A DNA stretch of 64,000 nucleotides, from the NCBI RefSeq assembly GCF_022965805.1, contig NC_133108.1, forward strand, positions 41,486,051 to 41,550,050, read 5' to 3'. Numbering within the stretch: the stretch's first letter is position 1; each line of letters starts with the position of its first letter. Positions 11,946-25,100 of this stretch are shown in pieces. Position numbers and translations under genes: made by a program. Origin of the DNA: Primulina eburnea (lineage: Eukaryota > Streptophyta > Magnoliopsida > Lamiales > Gesneriaceae). The notes below the pieces were generated by a model, which saw only the letters and a list, made by a program, of their open reading frames with translations, was not told the origin of the DNA and made no database searches.

Positions 11946-14780
11946 ATTTGTTCAAAAAATGTGTAATTTTATTTTTCGGATTTATTTAAACCAAATTCAT
12001 CAATTTGGTCATGTAATAGATTCAGGTACAAGAGGATTTGGATTCGAATGAAGTATTTAATTATTATCCTCATATGAAATCTTTAGTTTCAAATTCGACG
12101 AACGAAACTTAGATTATTTCTATATTTCTCTTATCAACATCTTACTCGTTTAAGAAAATATCAGAAAATGTAAAAGTAATAACTTGAAAAGTTAAATAGT
12201 AAATTTTGGTCATTGGTGATTATTTATTACATGGCCCAAACGCATGGGAAGATGCAATAATTGGCATTAATAAGATAATGCTTTCTCCAGGCTTAGCTTC
12301 TCAGGAAAGTAAACAGGCAATTATTATTATTACAATTTTTTTTTTTGTTTTTTTAGAAGTGGCCACACCAAATACGCGCCTTAAAAAAAAAGTTGAATCC
12401 CATCCCCGAGAGTCCTACACAGAGTCGCCTCAAGCCGCGGCATGAAAGAAGGTAAATCAAGGTTATACACCAGCAGCAGGTATCCAGAGGAGAGGTTGGC
12501 AAGATAAATTATCCATAAAAGAAAAGTCGAGACTCGATCCATCACCAACATAAATTAAAATATCATTCACTCCAAACCCTTATCATACCGTCTATGCCCC
12601 CTGGGGGCACCAAATACGCGCCTTAGCCTCTGTAATAAGATGGTTTAGAAGAATAATGTTTTTATTTTTTGTTTTAGCTGTTGGACAAATAATTTTATTT
12701 TTTAAAAAAATAAATTACAAGTGTTTTGTTATAGTTTTTTTAAAAAAAATTAATGCGAAACAGGAAATAAGTGTTCTTTCCAATTGACAGGATTGGTTAA
12801 AACCAGATTTAATTATTGAAGTGACTGGATTAAAAATTGACGAAGAAAATAAAACTATTAGAAAATTTCTAAAACATTCGGGCCTTTGGTTATTCCATGA
12901 GAAAAACGATGGAGAAAATTCACCATCAACCAAACAAAATCTACAAAAGCTTGATAAATATTCATCACAAGTTTACCTTTCAAATCTATACTGACACACC
13001 CAAAATATCTCAACAAAATGATGAAAAATAGGTATAGAGTAACGCAACATCACGTGTCAATATTTGTGAAACCTGTCAATTTCGTGATTTATAACTTCGA
13101 TGAAAAATAATAATTTTAACATAACAAATATTTTTTTCTATAGGCTGCGTTAGGTTGGAAAGCCGTATCACAAAATTAATATGTAAAACTGTCTCATAGG
13201 AAAAAAACATGTTTTTTTTTCTAAAAAAAAACAAGAGAGAATATGAAATAATAACAATTCGAGTGTCAGCAAGTTAAACGTGAAGTTAACAACACGTACC
13301 AAGAGTGATACAAAGAGGCATGGGGCGGTGAAATTTCCACACCACCATATCCCGTGACTAAAATTTAATACAAAAATTCCCAATTTTTTTTAAAAAATTA
13401 ATAATTTAAATCAAGAAATTTTATTATCGGACAAATAGGTAGGCCATTACAAGTACAACTAGGGGTGGACGCGAGTCGGGTTTTCGGATTCGGGTATCCA
13501 ACCCGATCATGTCGTATTTTATAACTATTCTTAGAAAACTGGAGATCGAATTATTATATTCGTAGAATTTGAAAATCGGAGAGGTATAAAGTTTATATTG
13601 CATTAAATATTATTCCCAGAAAATTATTGTTCTTAATTTAGTTTATTCGTATATAAATTATAACACATGTTGTCGGTTACTTGGACAATTATTCGTATCG
13701 TGGAGTGCAACGCAATATATTAATTTGTTGACATTTGAAAGTTCAAAGTATTCTAAACTAACAAAATGTCAAAATTAAAGATGGTCAACTGAATATTTAA
13801 CTACGTCAATGTCATTGGAGACATCAGAATTGTGGTAGAATATGTTGTGATATAGAATAATTGAAATCAAATTTTACATGACTTTGTGTCTTGGTGCCCG
13901 ATATTTAAGGGTTAAATCAATCGTCGATCGGGTTTTCTTGTTGGATCGATTTTATTTATGTGAGCTTATATATGAATAATTATGCGTTGTTGGTTAAGTT
14001 AAGCAAAAAATAAAGTGATCAAATAAAGTTTCGGGTTATTGAGCTTTAATGTATATGATAGATTGTAAGTTTTTAATATGTAAAGACATAAGTGTAATTT
14101 GTGATTTTATAATAAGCTAAAACAGAAATATCTAAAGATGATGATAGACATTATCTATTTATGAGTCATGGTACCTAGATCATGCGACATCACGTTCCAT
14201 TTTCTATTTTCTCGTTAAAAAAATAGTTCAGAATAGAAAACAAAAAAACTTTTCATTTATGTTTTCAATCAAATTATTAATGATTTAGCATTATAGATTA
14301 TGCGATTTATGGGTTTTTCTTAACATTTATGTTGTTCTTATACATCATTCTAAAGAATCGCAATTCTTCGCGAGATCAAGACTTTGCAAGTAATACTTTT
14401 GGGGCATTTAATTTAATTAATTACATATAACATATTTATAGAATTCATTGCAATTAGAATGAAATAAAATGGGTATTAATGAAGAAATAATGAGAAACAA
14501 TGGTGCAAGTAACAGTTACAGAGAAGCGTGGTTACTGCTTTAATGTAAAGTAACTGAGAGAGAAGGCGTTGCCTGAAAATCATTCATGGTGGGGGGCAAG
14601 GAAAAGGCCAAAGCTTCACTCTGACACACCAAAAAAATCATTCATTTTATTTTATTGTATATTATTATTATTATTACAACATTAGCAGTTGGGTTGGGAG
14701 CACCTTTGTTTTTTCGAAAAAACAGAGGCGCAACATAAATTTTATTTTATTTTTAAAAAATTACATGTTTTTCCATGAAC
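11946..14780. other. AT-rich intergenic spacer
   Basis: Contains an 18-bp direct repeat flanking a 224-bp segment (12366-12625), a very degenerate MITE-like stretch near 13060-13200, and the left end of an 'aggggtgg' type repeat near 13463. No convincing gene. Confidence 0.45.
12366..12625. repeat. Segment flanked by an 18-bp direct repeat
   Basis: caccaaatacgcgcctta occurs at 12366-12383 and again at 12608-12625. The 224 bp between begin with an A-run. The pair could be the TSD of an old insertion or a slippage duplication; the insert matches nothing I recognise. Confidence 0.6.
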
Positions 14781-14784
14781 TTAT

Positions 14785-14793
14785 TATAAATAA
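14785..14793 (+). promoter_or_regulatory. Possible TATA box of the coiled-coil gene
   Basis: tataaataa lies about 150 bp before the start codon at 14941. The DNA is AT-rich throughout, so this is weak. Confidence 0.3.
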
Positions 14794-14940
14794 ATTTCCT
14801 CACTGTTTTTCCAACTGCTTGAGACTAAAATGGGAGATAAAGAAAAGTATGCAGAATTGTTTTCCTTGTTTTCTACAGATTGATTGATTCCCACCTGATG
14901 CACAAAAAAAATCTTGAGGCGCAAAGGTCAAGAACATATT

Positions 14941-16150
14941 ATGTCAGGAGGAGGAGACAACGGTGATGCGAAACGGAGGTGATTAATGTTTTATGAAAAA
15001 TTATATTGTTCTTTTTGCTTATTTTCATTTTTTCCACGATTTGAAATGGGATTTTTATTATTCAGTGAGAAAAGATTGGAAGGAGAAGATATGGTGAGAA
15101 CAGTGGATTCTTTAAGGGGAAGATTGCTTGCAGAGAGAATGGTTTCAAGAAATGCTAAAGAGGAGGCAGAGCAATTAGGAAACAAGGTACTTCTTCTTTG
15201 TGTTTGATATACAGTTTTTCCACCTTTTCATAGAGTCGAGGCTATAAAAAGATCAGCTGATGTATCATCGTTAATGTCTGAAAATAACAGCTGATTCAAC
15301 TGGAAACCATGCTAAAACAGGAGGTGAAATCAAGAGACAGGGCCGAGAGGAAGCTGAGATTCTTGATCAAGAAGCTCGAATCCAAGAACATATCATATGT
15401 TTCTGATGAATCGGAGCAGTCGATTTTAGTGGACAGAAGCGACATTTCCTCTGTCTCGTCATTAGCTTCTTCAGGCGCCAAAGAAATTCAAGGAAGGGGT
15501 GAAAATCAAGAATCGGTGGAGCATTTCAAGTCTCAAAAAGGGTCAGAAAATATGGGCAAAAATGGACTCAATTGGAAGGAAACTGAAAGGGGGTTGGATC
15601 AAATCCCAATTGCTGCGAAAGTTTCGGAAGACCTTGTGCTAAATTCGGCAGAAAATTCTTCAAACACGGATAAGCATAGGTGGGTATTCAAAATTACATC
15701 TTTTTATGACACTGTCATTTGAGGTCAAGAATTTCATATTCATGAATTTAATCCATTTGAATTATTTGGATTGGATATTATATTTGAGGATTTCAAATCG
15801 ATTTCCTCTTTATTTAAGTACTTGTATTGATAAATGCAGTAATCCAAGCACAACTTCGTGTTTAAACCACTAAATTTCTAATGCTGATTGTTTTCGGATG
15901 TAAATTTTACAATTACAGTAAAGAATCATCGGCTGAAGAGGGACATGACCAAGAAGATGATCCAGAGGACATTGTGGATAATTCGATGGCTTTAATTCTA
16001 ATTGATACGCCACAGAAGAGTGAAACCATCGATCCAGAAGTTCTTGATGCTACTGTGAAAGAGGTCCTCGATGCTCTAAGGCATGCTAAAGAACAACTTA
16101 AAAGCTCGATGGAGAAAAGACGATGTATCAAAACGGTTATAGTAAGCTAG
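14941..16150 (+). CDS. Coiled-coil protein of unknown function
   Basis: Four exons give an exact open frame of 780 nt (259 aa): 14941-14978, 15066-15186, 15291-15679, 15919-16150. The start is MSGGGDNGD; an upstream in-frame start was not seen. Residues about 14-85 are highly charged and heptad-like (LRGRLLAERMVSRNAKEEAE, then KLRFLIKKLES), which predicts a coiled coil. A Ser-rich, low-complexity middle follows, then an acidic patch and a second helical segment (VKEVLDALRHAKEQLKSSME) at the C-terminus. There is no signal peptide or membrane segment. It looks like a plant-specific family, but I do not recognise a function. The last coding bases and the stop lie in a 57-bp tandem repeat. Confidence 0.78.
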
Positions 16151-16261
16151 ATTAAGGTAAGCTCGATGGAGAAAAGAGAATGTATCAAAACGGTTATAGT
16201 AGCCTAGCTTAAGGTAGAAAAGACGATGTATCAGAACAGATATAGTAGGCTAAATTAAGGT
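16102..16261 (+). repeat. 57-bp tandem triplication spanning the stop codon
   Basis: Copy 1 (16102-16158) includes the last codons and stop of the coiled-coil gene; copy 2 is 16159-16215; copy 3 (16216-16261) lacks its first bases. All carry the gatgtatca...ggttatagta(a/g)gcta core. Confidence 0.85.
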
Positions 16262-16499
16262 TTTGTTACAAAATAGATCAATGTCTGAATAGTAGAGTTG
16301 AAGGAAATAAAAAGCTTAAATTGAGTACTCTCTGGTTCTGGCTGTTGACGGAAATGGTTGCATTTGCATCCCTTTTATATAGTTAAAAATTAGTTTAGTC
16401 CTTGCTTATTTGAAACAATGTTATTCTCAATATTACAAATTTAACATACACAACTCTCTCGGAGAAAGGGCCGATTTATCATTTAATGGCAAACAACTT

Positions 16500-16539
<40 letters not shown>

Positions 16540-19016
16540 ATGTTATTTACAAAAAAAAAAAAGAAATAATTTTTTTTTTGTGAAGAAGCTTCTCTACCCA
16601 GATTCCCACATATGCTTTTTACTTTTGGAGTGCATGTATACTTATTTGTGGACACTTAGACAAGCTTTGTTAAAAATAGCATATGAGAGTACTGGTGTAT
16701 TGGTTAAAATGAAGTTGTATTTAATACAACTTTTTATTCTTGGTTGATTTTGAAAAGAGTAGCCCAGGATAACAAAAAGCACATCTCAGTCAAATTTACC
16801 ATTTCTGCCTAAAAAACCAAAAACGGTTGCATTCTAGGTACGCACGAGATACATTGATGATTTGCAAAACAAATTTGGTACACGTTGTAAAGTCAAAAAA
16901 GAAACATGGGAGCCTTCAAAAAGTGTTATTTGAAAACAGGAGTAGCACATATGGAAGTGGAGCAAACATAAGGCTCTCTTAGGAAATAACAAGAATAAAG
17001 GAGAAGCTAATTCAATTTAAGTTAAATGGCACAAACCCAATGGTTTTCTAAAAGAATTACGTATAATCTGTCACGTTTTTAACCACCTTTCTCGCACCTA
17101 TTGTCCTTATAATCAATCATACGCTTCTTTACTCAAAACATAGAACAATTGAATACCCTTTGGTAACCCAGAGGTCTACTTTGCAGCAACTGAAATATTA
17201 TGAAATTTGACCGAATTTAATATAACCCACGTCATTAAAATAATTTTTTTTAAAAAAAATAGAGCTCGTCGCACAGACACACAGGCGAGGTAGCACGTTT
17301 CACGTATTAAACTTGATTCAAGCACCGAACAGCAACTTAACCGACAATTTAAATCTGACAATAGAAAATATTACATTTAAAACAACTTCATCGCTGATTA
17401 AAAAAATGGCTTTCATAAAATATACAACAATGTAAGAACAGATTTTCGCCCTGTTTTCACACAAGTTTGATGGTCGAGAAGAAAAGCTTAAGAACCGATT
17501 AAGGGTGTCCGATTAAGGGTGTGCGTTAAAATTAAGCAAGCACAAACATTCACCGCGGTTTCTCCAGTTGAACAGAAAGCAAACATATGTGTTCATGCAA
17601 TCGAGGCACAAAATGGACATGAGTGGATTCAATACATGGATCCCAGATCAGTAAACCTTGTCTTTAGAAGTATCACCAAAAACAGAAGAAAATAAGCTAG
17701 ACTAAGATTCAGTTGAAGAAACATCAACATATTTCTCAACATTTTAAAAATCATAGCCGATTCACCTGGTCAGACCTTAGAAAACAACAACCGCCTCCAA
17801 AGAAATGGTGTGTATCTCAACCACCAACCTTATCAGAATATATGAGTCATACAGAAAGGGTTACTAGTAACTCTTAATAAATTAGGCAATCGACTACTGA
17901 GTCTTTAAACACAGTCATCTATCGATTGCAGTACTGCCAGACCTACACAAGCACTTGCATTAACTCTGTTAACACATGAGCGGTTTAGAAAACATGCAAG
18001 CTCCCCTATTCAGGGAAAAAATGAACACCGAAGAAAAACAAACCATTTTCTGTCAAGCTAGTAAATCTGCAAGATTCTTGAAATTTTAGAATATTTTTTA
18101 TTAAGGCCGTAGAGCCTCAAACAGAGAGAAAAAGCAGTCACTGCAGAAGAACATATACGTACCAGTTTCTTGCTTGAAAAAACAGTTTCCAGATATGTAC
18201 AGAAACTAACATGGAAAATGCAAAACGGGAGGAAAAAGATTTTACCCCATCTACTAGGCCAGCAGAATACACTCGATCTATGAAATCTTAACACCACATC
18301 AACAGAAAATATCGTAAACTAGGCTCGTTATTATATCTTGTAATTATGACATTCTTTCTCAACAGTCTGAAAATAAGAGTAATGAGTTCACTTAAAACAG
18401 TTTTCTGGAACTAAAAATGAGTTCGACTAAAACAAAATTTACTGCAAATTTTTCAAAGATTTTCATAGAGCACGAAATTTGATTCGACACTGGCATACCA
18501 TCAAAGAACAAAACACAATAACCATCAGGTCAAAAGGAAGAAAAAAAATCAACAGAAGAAAGATCAAGGCGTGCAATATTTGTTATACCCATTCTGCATA
18601 AGACTGGCGAGATTCTAGTTTTCTACGTAATTCAAACTTCTGATAAGATTGGTGGCTGTTTTCAATGTATTAACTCCACGGAGGCGGCTTTTAGTTGTTC
18701 CAGGACTCACCAGGTAAACCAGAACTACCAACTTCAAAATTACAGAAACAAGATGCCCTAGATGTACTGTAATTATAGTAATGTAAAATAACTTGCTACT
18801 AAAGAAAGAAATCTGAAAGCATGGCATTAGTACTCAAACCAGCCACCCTGAAAATAATGGAAAAGAAGAATGACGATTAGGGACAGAAGTGAGTGAAAGA
18901 AAGCGAGAATAAAAACATCTGAGGTGATAAAATTTTTCCAGAATAAAGAGCGTAGAAATTTGAAATAAGAAAATATATAAGCAATGTCTTACAGTTTTTC
19001 AAAAACAATAGTTTCT
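16262..19016. other. Spacer between two converging genes
   Basis: No ORF of note. An (AAT)n run lies at 16502-16539. The part from about 17400 upward, read on the minus strand, may hold 3'-UTR sequence of the MOS11 gene, whose exact 3' end I could not fix. Confidence 0.4.
16502..16539. repeat. (AAT)n microsatellite
   Basis: About a dozen AAT units followed by an A-rich run. Confidence 0.85.
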
Positions 19017-19024
19017 TCAGGTTC

Positions 19025-20319
19025 CTACACCAGCCTCGCCTGTAATAAATGCCCCCTAAAAATTTTTGCAAATAGCACAAAGTAGGAACAGACCAAGAAT
19101 TAGAATAAAAGTAAAATAATTGCTAGATGCTGGAAATTTTGAATCTTACCTCCTCAATGTCCTTTTCACCCTTTTCGCTTGACAATGAACGAGTTTTTTT
19201 AGAAAACCTGAGGAAACAGAGGTGGTCTAACCCATCACATAATTGTTCGAAACTCTTTTTATTGATGCAAGAAAGACGCTATAAGTGGAATGACAGGAAC
19301 CTGATTGCCCTAGCTTTCTTTTTATCTTCGTCCACCGAATCAGGCTTGGAAATGGACCCAAACCTAGCAAGTCGGGCCTTCTTCTTTGCTTCCTCGTCAG
19401 CGGAAGCAGTTTGCACAACCCCAAATCTAGGGAAACACAAAATAAGATTTAAACAGAATGGCCCAAAAAACAATATCATAGAACATCAAATAAGAAAAGA
19501 CAAACCTCTCAGCTCTAGCCTTCCTTTTCAGCTCCTCTGATTTCTTGGGAGAATCTGATCCATTGACCGCAGTACCAGTTCCAAACCTAAATTTGAATTA
19601 TGCGACCACAAAATTGTTTCACCAAATTAGTAAATTTTATTTGCAATTATATACTGAAGAGATAACTATAAAGGGATAATAGCATAAGCAACACTTTCTG
19701 AAAACCAACTCAAAACAGATGATAATAATTTCCTCGAACAACAAATAACAGCAATTCCTACGGAGAAAAACTTAGGGGCAGAACAACAAATGTGTTTAAT
19801 CATCTCCAAATGAACCTATATTGCTTGGTGAGAAACAGATAAAACAGGAAAGAAAAGTTGAAGTGGAAAGAGAAGATTGATAGCGTAATTTCTAATTTCA
19901 TTTCAAAATTCTATAAGCATCCATCTTGAAGCTCCTCATACAACCCCTAAGCTAAATCCTGGCACAAAAACGTCCTACACTGCAACACACCGAAAATAAA
20001 AAAGAAGTTAACGAGAACGAGAGAACAGAAAACAAAACCTCTCCGCTCGAGTATTTCGCTTCTCCTCTTCAGTAAGCTTGATGGACACTCCGAAGCGCTC
20101 AGCGCGCTTCATCTTCTTCTGAATATCCGTAACCGCAGCGCCGTCATTAACGTCGCTCGTTTTCCCATCTACCTCGTCGAACTTACCCGTCGATTTATCA
20201 GCGCCTGACTCGGAAGACGTCGCCGTAATGACAGAGGAGGCGTCTTTGGTCGTCGGATCCGAATCCAGGTTCGAAAGGTTTCTAGGGTTTTCGAGTTTAA
20301 TAGCAGTCGCCGCCGCCAT
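19025..20319 (-). CDS. MOS11: MOS11-type mRNA export factor (SARNP/CIP29 homologue)
   Basis: Minus-strand gene. Exons: 20319-20039, 19586-19506, 19426-19301, 19207-19150, and a tiny last exon ending at 19025 (or about 19017 with an alternative acceptor). The product is about 186 aa, slightly shorter than Arabidopsis MOS11. After an acidic Ser/Thr-rich N-terminus come [13 protein letters not shown] and [13 protein letters not shown], then [20 protein letters not shown] and [10 protein letters not shown]: five copies of the (K/R)AxRF(G/S) motif that marks this family. In Arabidopsis the protein is nuclear, works with the UAP56 helicase in mRNA export and is needed for some immune outputs. Every intron between the repeats falls inside the Arg codon of that motif. 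The C-terminus after exon 4 is uncertain. Confidence 0.87.
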
Positions 20320-21161
20320 AGCAGGTGTGTGTTCGGAGTATTTCTGTGTAGCGTTAGAACGTTACGTATGCGAATTGAAGCACAAGAAATGGCAGACGAT
20401 TTCTTCAGGGTTTCTATTTGGTTGCTCTTCGCTTTTATTCTGAAAGTGAACACAGAGTCAGACACCGTATCTATATCATAATTAATTAATAATTAAAAAA
20501 ATCGAAAAAAAATATAATTAAAAAATAAAATTTTATTATAATTTCTAAAATTTTAGACAAAAATTTATTGATATTAAAATTTTTAGAAGATGATAGATAG
20601 TTATTTATATAATTGTTTTTTATAATAATTATTTATATAAATGTTTTTCATGTTTAATATTTTTTAGTCGTGAACATTGGAATTTGACTAGTATTTTCAC
20701 CTTTATGGTTTCTAGTTTTACGAGGGTTTGGCTTCTTTTATTTTTTAAGTTTTCTTAAAAAGTTATTCGGGATATTTATAAAAAAATAATTTGTTTAATT
20801 AATTAGAAAATTATGTTCTATTTTCGTGAGCAGTTTTCATATTTATCGAATAAATAGTTAATAAATTAAATAACAATTAGGGTGACCATTGTAATTTCGA
20901 AGTAGTCATACCAACGTAGTTATTCTAACATTAGTTTTCATTAAAGTGAACTTGGATGCAGAATAATTTTGATTAAAGAATATTGTCTGATTTGATTGAT
21001 TAAATTTGAGATACGATGATTTATTATATTTTAATAATTGACAATAAATAATTAATATAAATAAAATAAAGACATGAAATATAATATTATAATTTTAATT
21101 CAATGAGTTGATTGACGTGATATATATAACTAAAGATTTTATCGTTGTCGATATATAATAA

Positions 21162-21515
21162 TGTAAAAATTTGTGTGAGAAGGTTTCACGGATCGAATTT
21201 TATGAGATGAATCTCTTATTTGGATCATATATGAACAACTATTAATTTTTGGCAAAAACTTGTGTGAGACGATCTCACGAGTCATATTTTGTTAGACAAA
21301 TCTTTTCTTTGGGTCATCCATGAAAAAATATTACTTTTTATTGTGAATATCGGTAGGTTTGACTCGTTTCATAAATAAAGATTCACGATATCGTCTCACA
21401 AGAGACATACTTTTAATTTTTATGTTAAGAATATTATTTTTTATTGTGAATGTCGGTAGGGTTGACTTGTCTCACAGATAAAGATTCGTGAGACCATCTC
21501 ACAAGAGACATACTC
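21162..21515 (-). mobile_element. Outer MITE of a nested pair
   Basis: A GTGAGACGGTCTCAC-family copy split by another copy. Its two parts (21162-21250 and 21422-21515) join into one normal-length element. It is flanked by the 9-bp duplication atataataa (21153-21161 and 21516-21524). Confidence 0.8.
21251..21412 (-). mobile_element. Inner MITE inserted in an older copy of the same family
   Basis: 162-bp reverse-orientation copy from ggcaaaaacttgtgtgagac to ctcacaagagacatac, flanked by the 9-bp duplication ttaattttt (21242-21250 and 21413-21421). Confidence 0.85.
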
Positions 21516-22190
21516 ATATAATAAATCGCAAAATTGCACTATAAAAATTTGATTTGATATGATTATTAATCTTATACAACCAACCAAACGCAACCTAAAA
21601 ACACATCTAGCTAAAACCTACAATATTTGATGCCATATTAGATGAACCAGAGGAGTATACTTGATTAAATTATAAAGATGTTGGCACTGTAGTTTGCGAA
21701 TTCTTTCTAAAAGAGATGCTTCGGGGGCTCGTGGAGCAATATCATTAATTTGATTAGACAACACTGAGTGAATCTGATTCCAAAACCAAAATTTGATAAG
21801 TTAAGATATGTTGTTAAATAATTTTTGAGGGCGCTAAATTTTATGACAATAATGGGAAAAATAATATTTTTGATATAAAAAATAATATTTATGAATTCAG
21901 TCGAGTCGAAGAGATGTTTCATAAAATTGAGCTGTGAGATGGAATGTTATTTTGATTTTTTAATGTTTTGGAAAGGAATGTATCTTTTATTTTCGAAGCT
22001 GCACATTTGTGTATAAAAATATGATCTTAAATCAGATCTAAAGATATTTAACAAGCAAAAATTACCATGGGAATTGACGATTACGCCCCTCCTAACAAAA
22101 TACCCTGTGGATAACTGGATCCATGGCCGAGCATCGTCGCGGGTTTCCATTTTTATTTCAGCTTGATTACATACAACAAAATCTCAAGCC

Positions 22191-25100
22191 ATGAAACTGG
22201 CTTCTACTGTCCACGCCGATGCTATTCGATTTCCATCCATTCTGCTGAAATCTTCCTCGGCTACGAGTGTTCGAATTCGATTCGCTCTTCGCCGCTCGTA
22301 CCCCTTTTTACCTGGTAATGTTCACCTGCTGCTTGATAGTAGTTGCATATGTAAAGAAATTTTTTTTTTCACGTTTTTTTTTTGTTGTCGAATTCCAGCG
22401 GGGTGTGTTTGTGGTCGCAATGTCTCTTATTGTTCCACATTTGTATTCGCAAGGAGAACTGAGCGGGAGCAAGAAGCGTCTGTTCGATGTAAGAGTGCTT
22501 AGCAGTTGGATATTTTTAAAAGTTTATCGACTTAATTAATCTGTTCAGGTTTGTTGATTGTGACTTTGTTGATATTGACTATAGTTTTAGTAGAGTCCAT
22601 GCTTTCAGGGTTACCAGCACAACTAGTTGGTTTTAAAATGTCTCGCCGCATGAAAAATTTTTACTTGTTTAAGATTTTTGGCGGCATTTTGGCTTTGATT
22701 CGTTATGCAAGGGGTACATAGAGCAATGGCTTCGTTTTTTGGACTAAACCTAGTCAAACGACTATATAGCTAAAGATTGAATCAATTTTCGAGTATGGAA
22801 ACAAAACCTGTGGATGGCTTCTAGTGTCTTCTACTGTATAGTAGTATACGCTTCTTGTGAATGGGAATAAAAAAAGGTAGCAATAACTCGAATGAGCTTG
22901 AAGGTTGAACTTCATTAAATGATAATATGAAAATGTGATGTGCTTTCTGCTGTATACCCCTCTTGTAAATGGATTTCTAGGTGGCAACTCTAAAATGAAC
23001 ATGAAGGCTAAATTACATTAATGAAAATGTGAAAAGTTCTGGCATATCTAAAAGTCATTTGGCCGGTGAATAATTATTGCAGCGAAGGAGATAACAAGAT
23101 CTCAGCCCCATGATGGAATTGATGGCAACAACAGCTCTTGCAATGATTCCTCTAGTGATAATTCAGGAGAAGTGCCTTTGAGCATGGCAGATTATTCCTC
23201 TTCTCTAAGAACAGTGGCCTTATGCGTATGATTTTTCAGATTATAATTCATAATTATTCATATTTGGTTTGAAGTAACCTGAATTAGTATCATTATAGTC
23301 AATTGATGTTGTAGGTATTCTCAGCTGTGGTGTTTGGCATTGGTCTGGGTTTCAAAGATGGAGTTAGCAAGGCTTCTGAATTTTTTACTGGGTATGATCG
23401 TAGACCTACTAGCAAACTGGTTAAAAGGTTTACAAATGCATGCTCTATGCAAATTTCTTCAGCTGGAGCTAACAAAACTTCACCTTTTTCTCGCTTTCTG
23501 TTGTGTAATTGAACCAAATATACAAATTTGAAAGTGTTATGTAAAAGATCACACAGTTTGAGAATTCGTTATTGTTATGGCGTTTGAAATGTGAAGTGAA
23601 TATTGACTTTATTAATTAACTTTTTTTTGAAGACTTTATCCAGTTTCTGGAGAGTCGAAGAAATTGGGAAACACAGCTATCACTAGTATATTATAAAAAA
23701 AATTCATGTATATTGTCAGAGTATGTTAGCATTAGTACACCGAACTTAAACTTATAGTGTTATATTTAATCGCCTTAAATGAACCCAATTTCCCATTACC
23801 CCCTTTTGTATCGACTTAAAATGAAACATGAATATGCAATAAAAAAAAGAGAACAATACATGACACATCAATTTCTTTTTTTATATTCAATGTCTCTGCA
23901 TGGCGTTACCAAAGGAATGTTACCGTAAATTTGTGTAAAATACTGGTATTGTTTTTAACTGAATTTAAAATGATTATAGGATTTTGTGATAGGTTTATAT
24001 AATTTAATTGAAGTTGCTGCTCTATACTTATGATTATAGTTTATATATTGTTTGAAGAAATACCATGTGTTGCTAAAGTTGGTATTACACTCTTTAACAA
24101 ATCGCTAAAAAAACCATATGTACTAGTAGTTTTTTTAGCTAATGCTGGGAATGATTTGGCTTTATTTTGTGTCATCACCATGTTTTTTTAATGTCCATGT
24201 GGAACTTTTTTTGCTGGCTTGTTCATGAATGTATATACTGTTTGTTTTCAGGTACCTACTGGAGCAGTCTTTATCTGTGGACAATCTATTCGTATTTGTC
24301 TTAGTATTTAACTACTTCAAAGTGCCACTTGATTACCAGGTTTAGTATTACAGTTTCATTCATTTATCAATTCCTATTTTCATTTCCTTTCAAAATAGAG
24401 TCATATATACTTTGATAATTTGTAATTTATTTGGTGGAAATCCACTATTTTCTTTGGGGTTAACATCCACAATTTGATCAAGTTTAGAACCGGGTTCTCT
24501 CTTATGGTATTGCTGGTGCAATAATCTTCAGATTGTTGTTGATACTTCTTGGTACAGCAACCCTCCAGGTCACTGGCTATACCTTAGTTCATCAACATTG
24601 ATTTATTCTAAACTTTACATCCTGCAGCTTTCTTTTAAATCATATGTTAAAGTTATTGTTTTATGTCATCTCCAGAGATTTGAGGCGGTTAATCTATTGC
24701 TGGCAGCAATACTATTATACTCGTCGTTTAAGGTGCCATTCTTACCCGTTCACGTGTAACCGTTTACGGCTGTCATTCATTTTGTTTTTTATCCTGCATG
24801 CTGTGCTCTCCAGATTTCATCTACAAGTTTATAATGGATAAATGTTTTAAGTTAATTCATTGACAGACTTGAATAAGCATGCCTGGGATCCACTTATAAG
24901 TAGATTTTGCTTTTCTTTGTTATCGTGGTTTCTACCTACGCATTTCGTACTTCATATTTCTGTTTGTTTTTTGGCTATTTAGTTTCCATGACATGTAATT
25001 CTGAAATTATTAGCAGAGTTTGTGAAATGCTACAATAAAGTGTGTAAAGATGTGCTTTTTTAAAAATTGTTAGCTCTGCTAGTCTTCAGCTGTATCAATG

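Larger units (their letters stand above)
20320..22190. other. Divergent promoter region with nested MITEs
   Basis: Separates the MOS11 gene (leftward) from TERC (rightward). Very AT-rich. It holds the nested MITE pair at 21162-21515; the rest shows no gene or clear motif. Confidence 0.5.
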
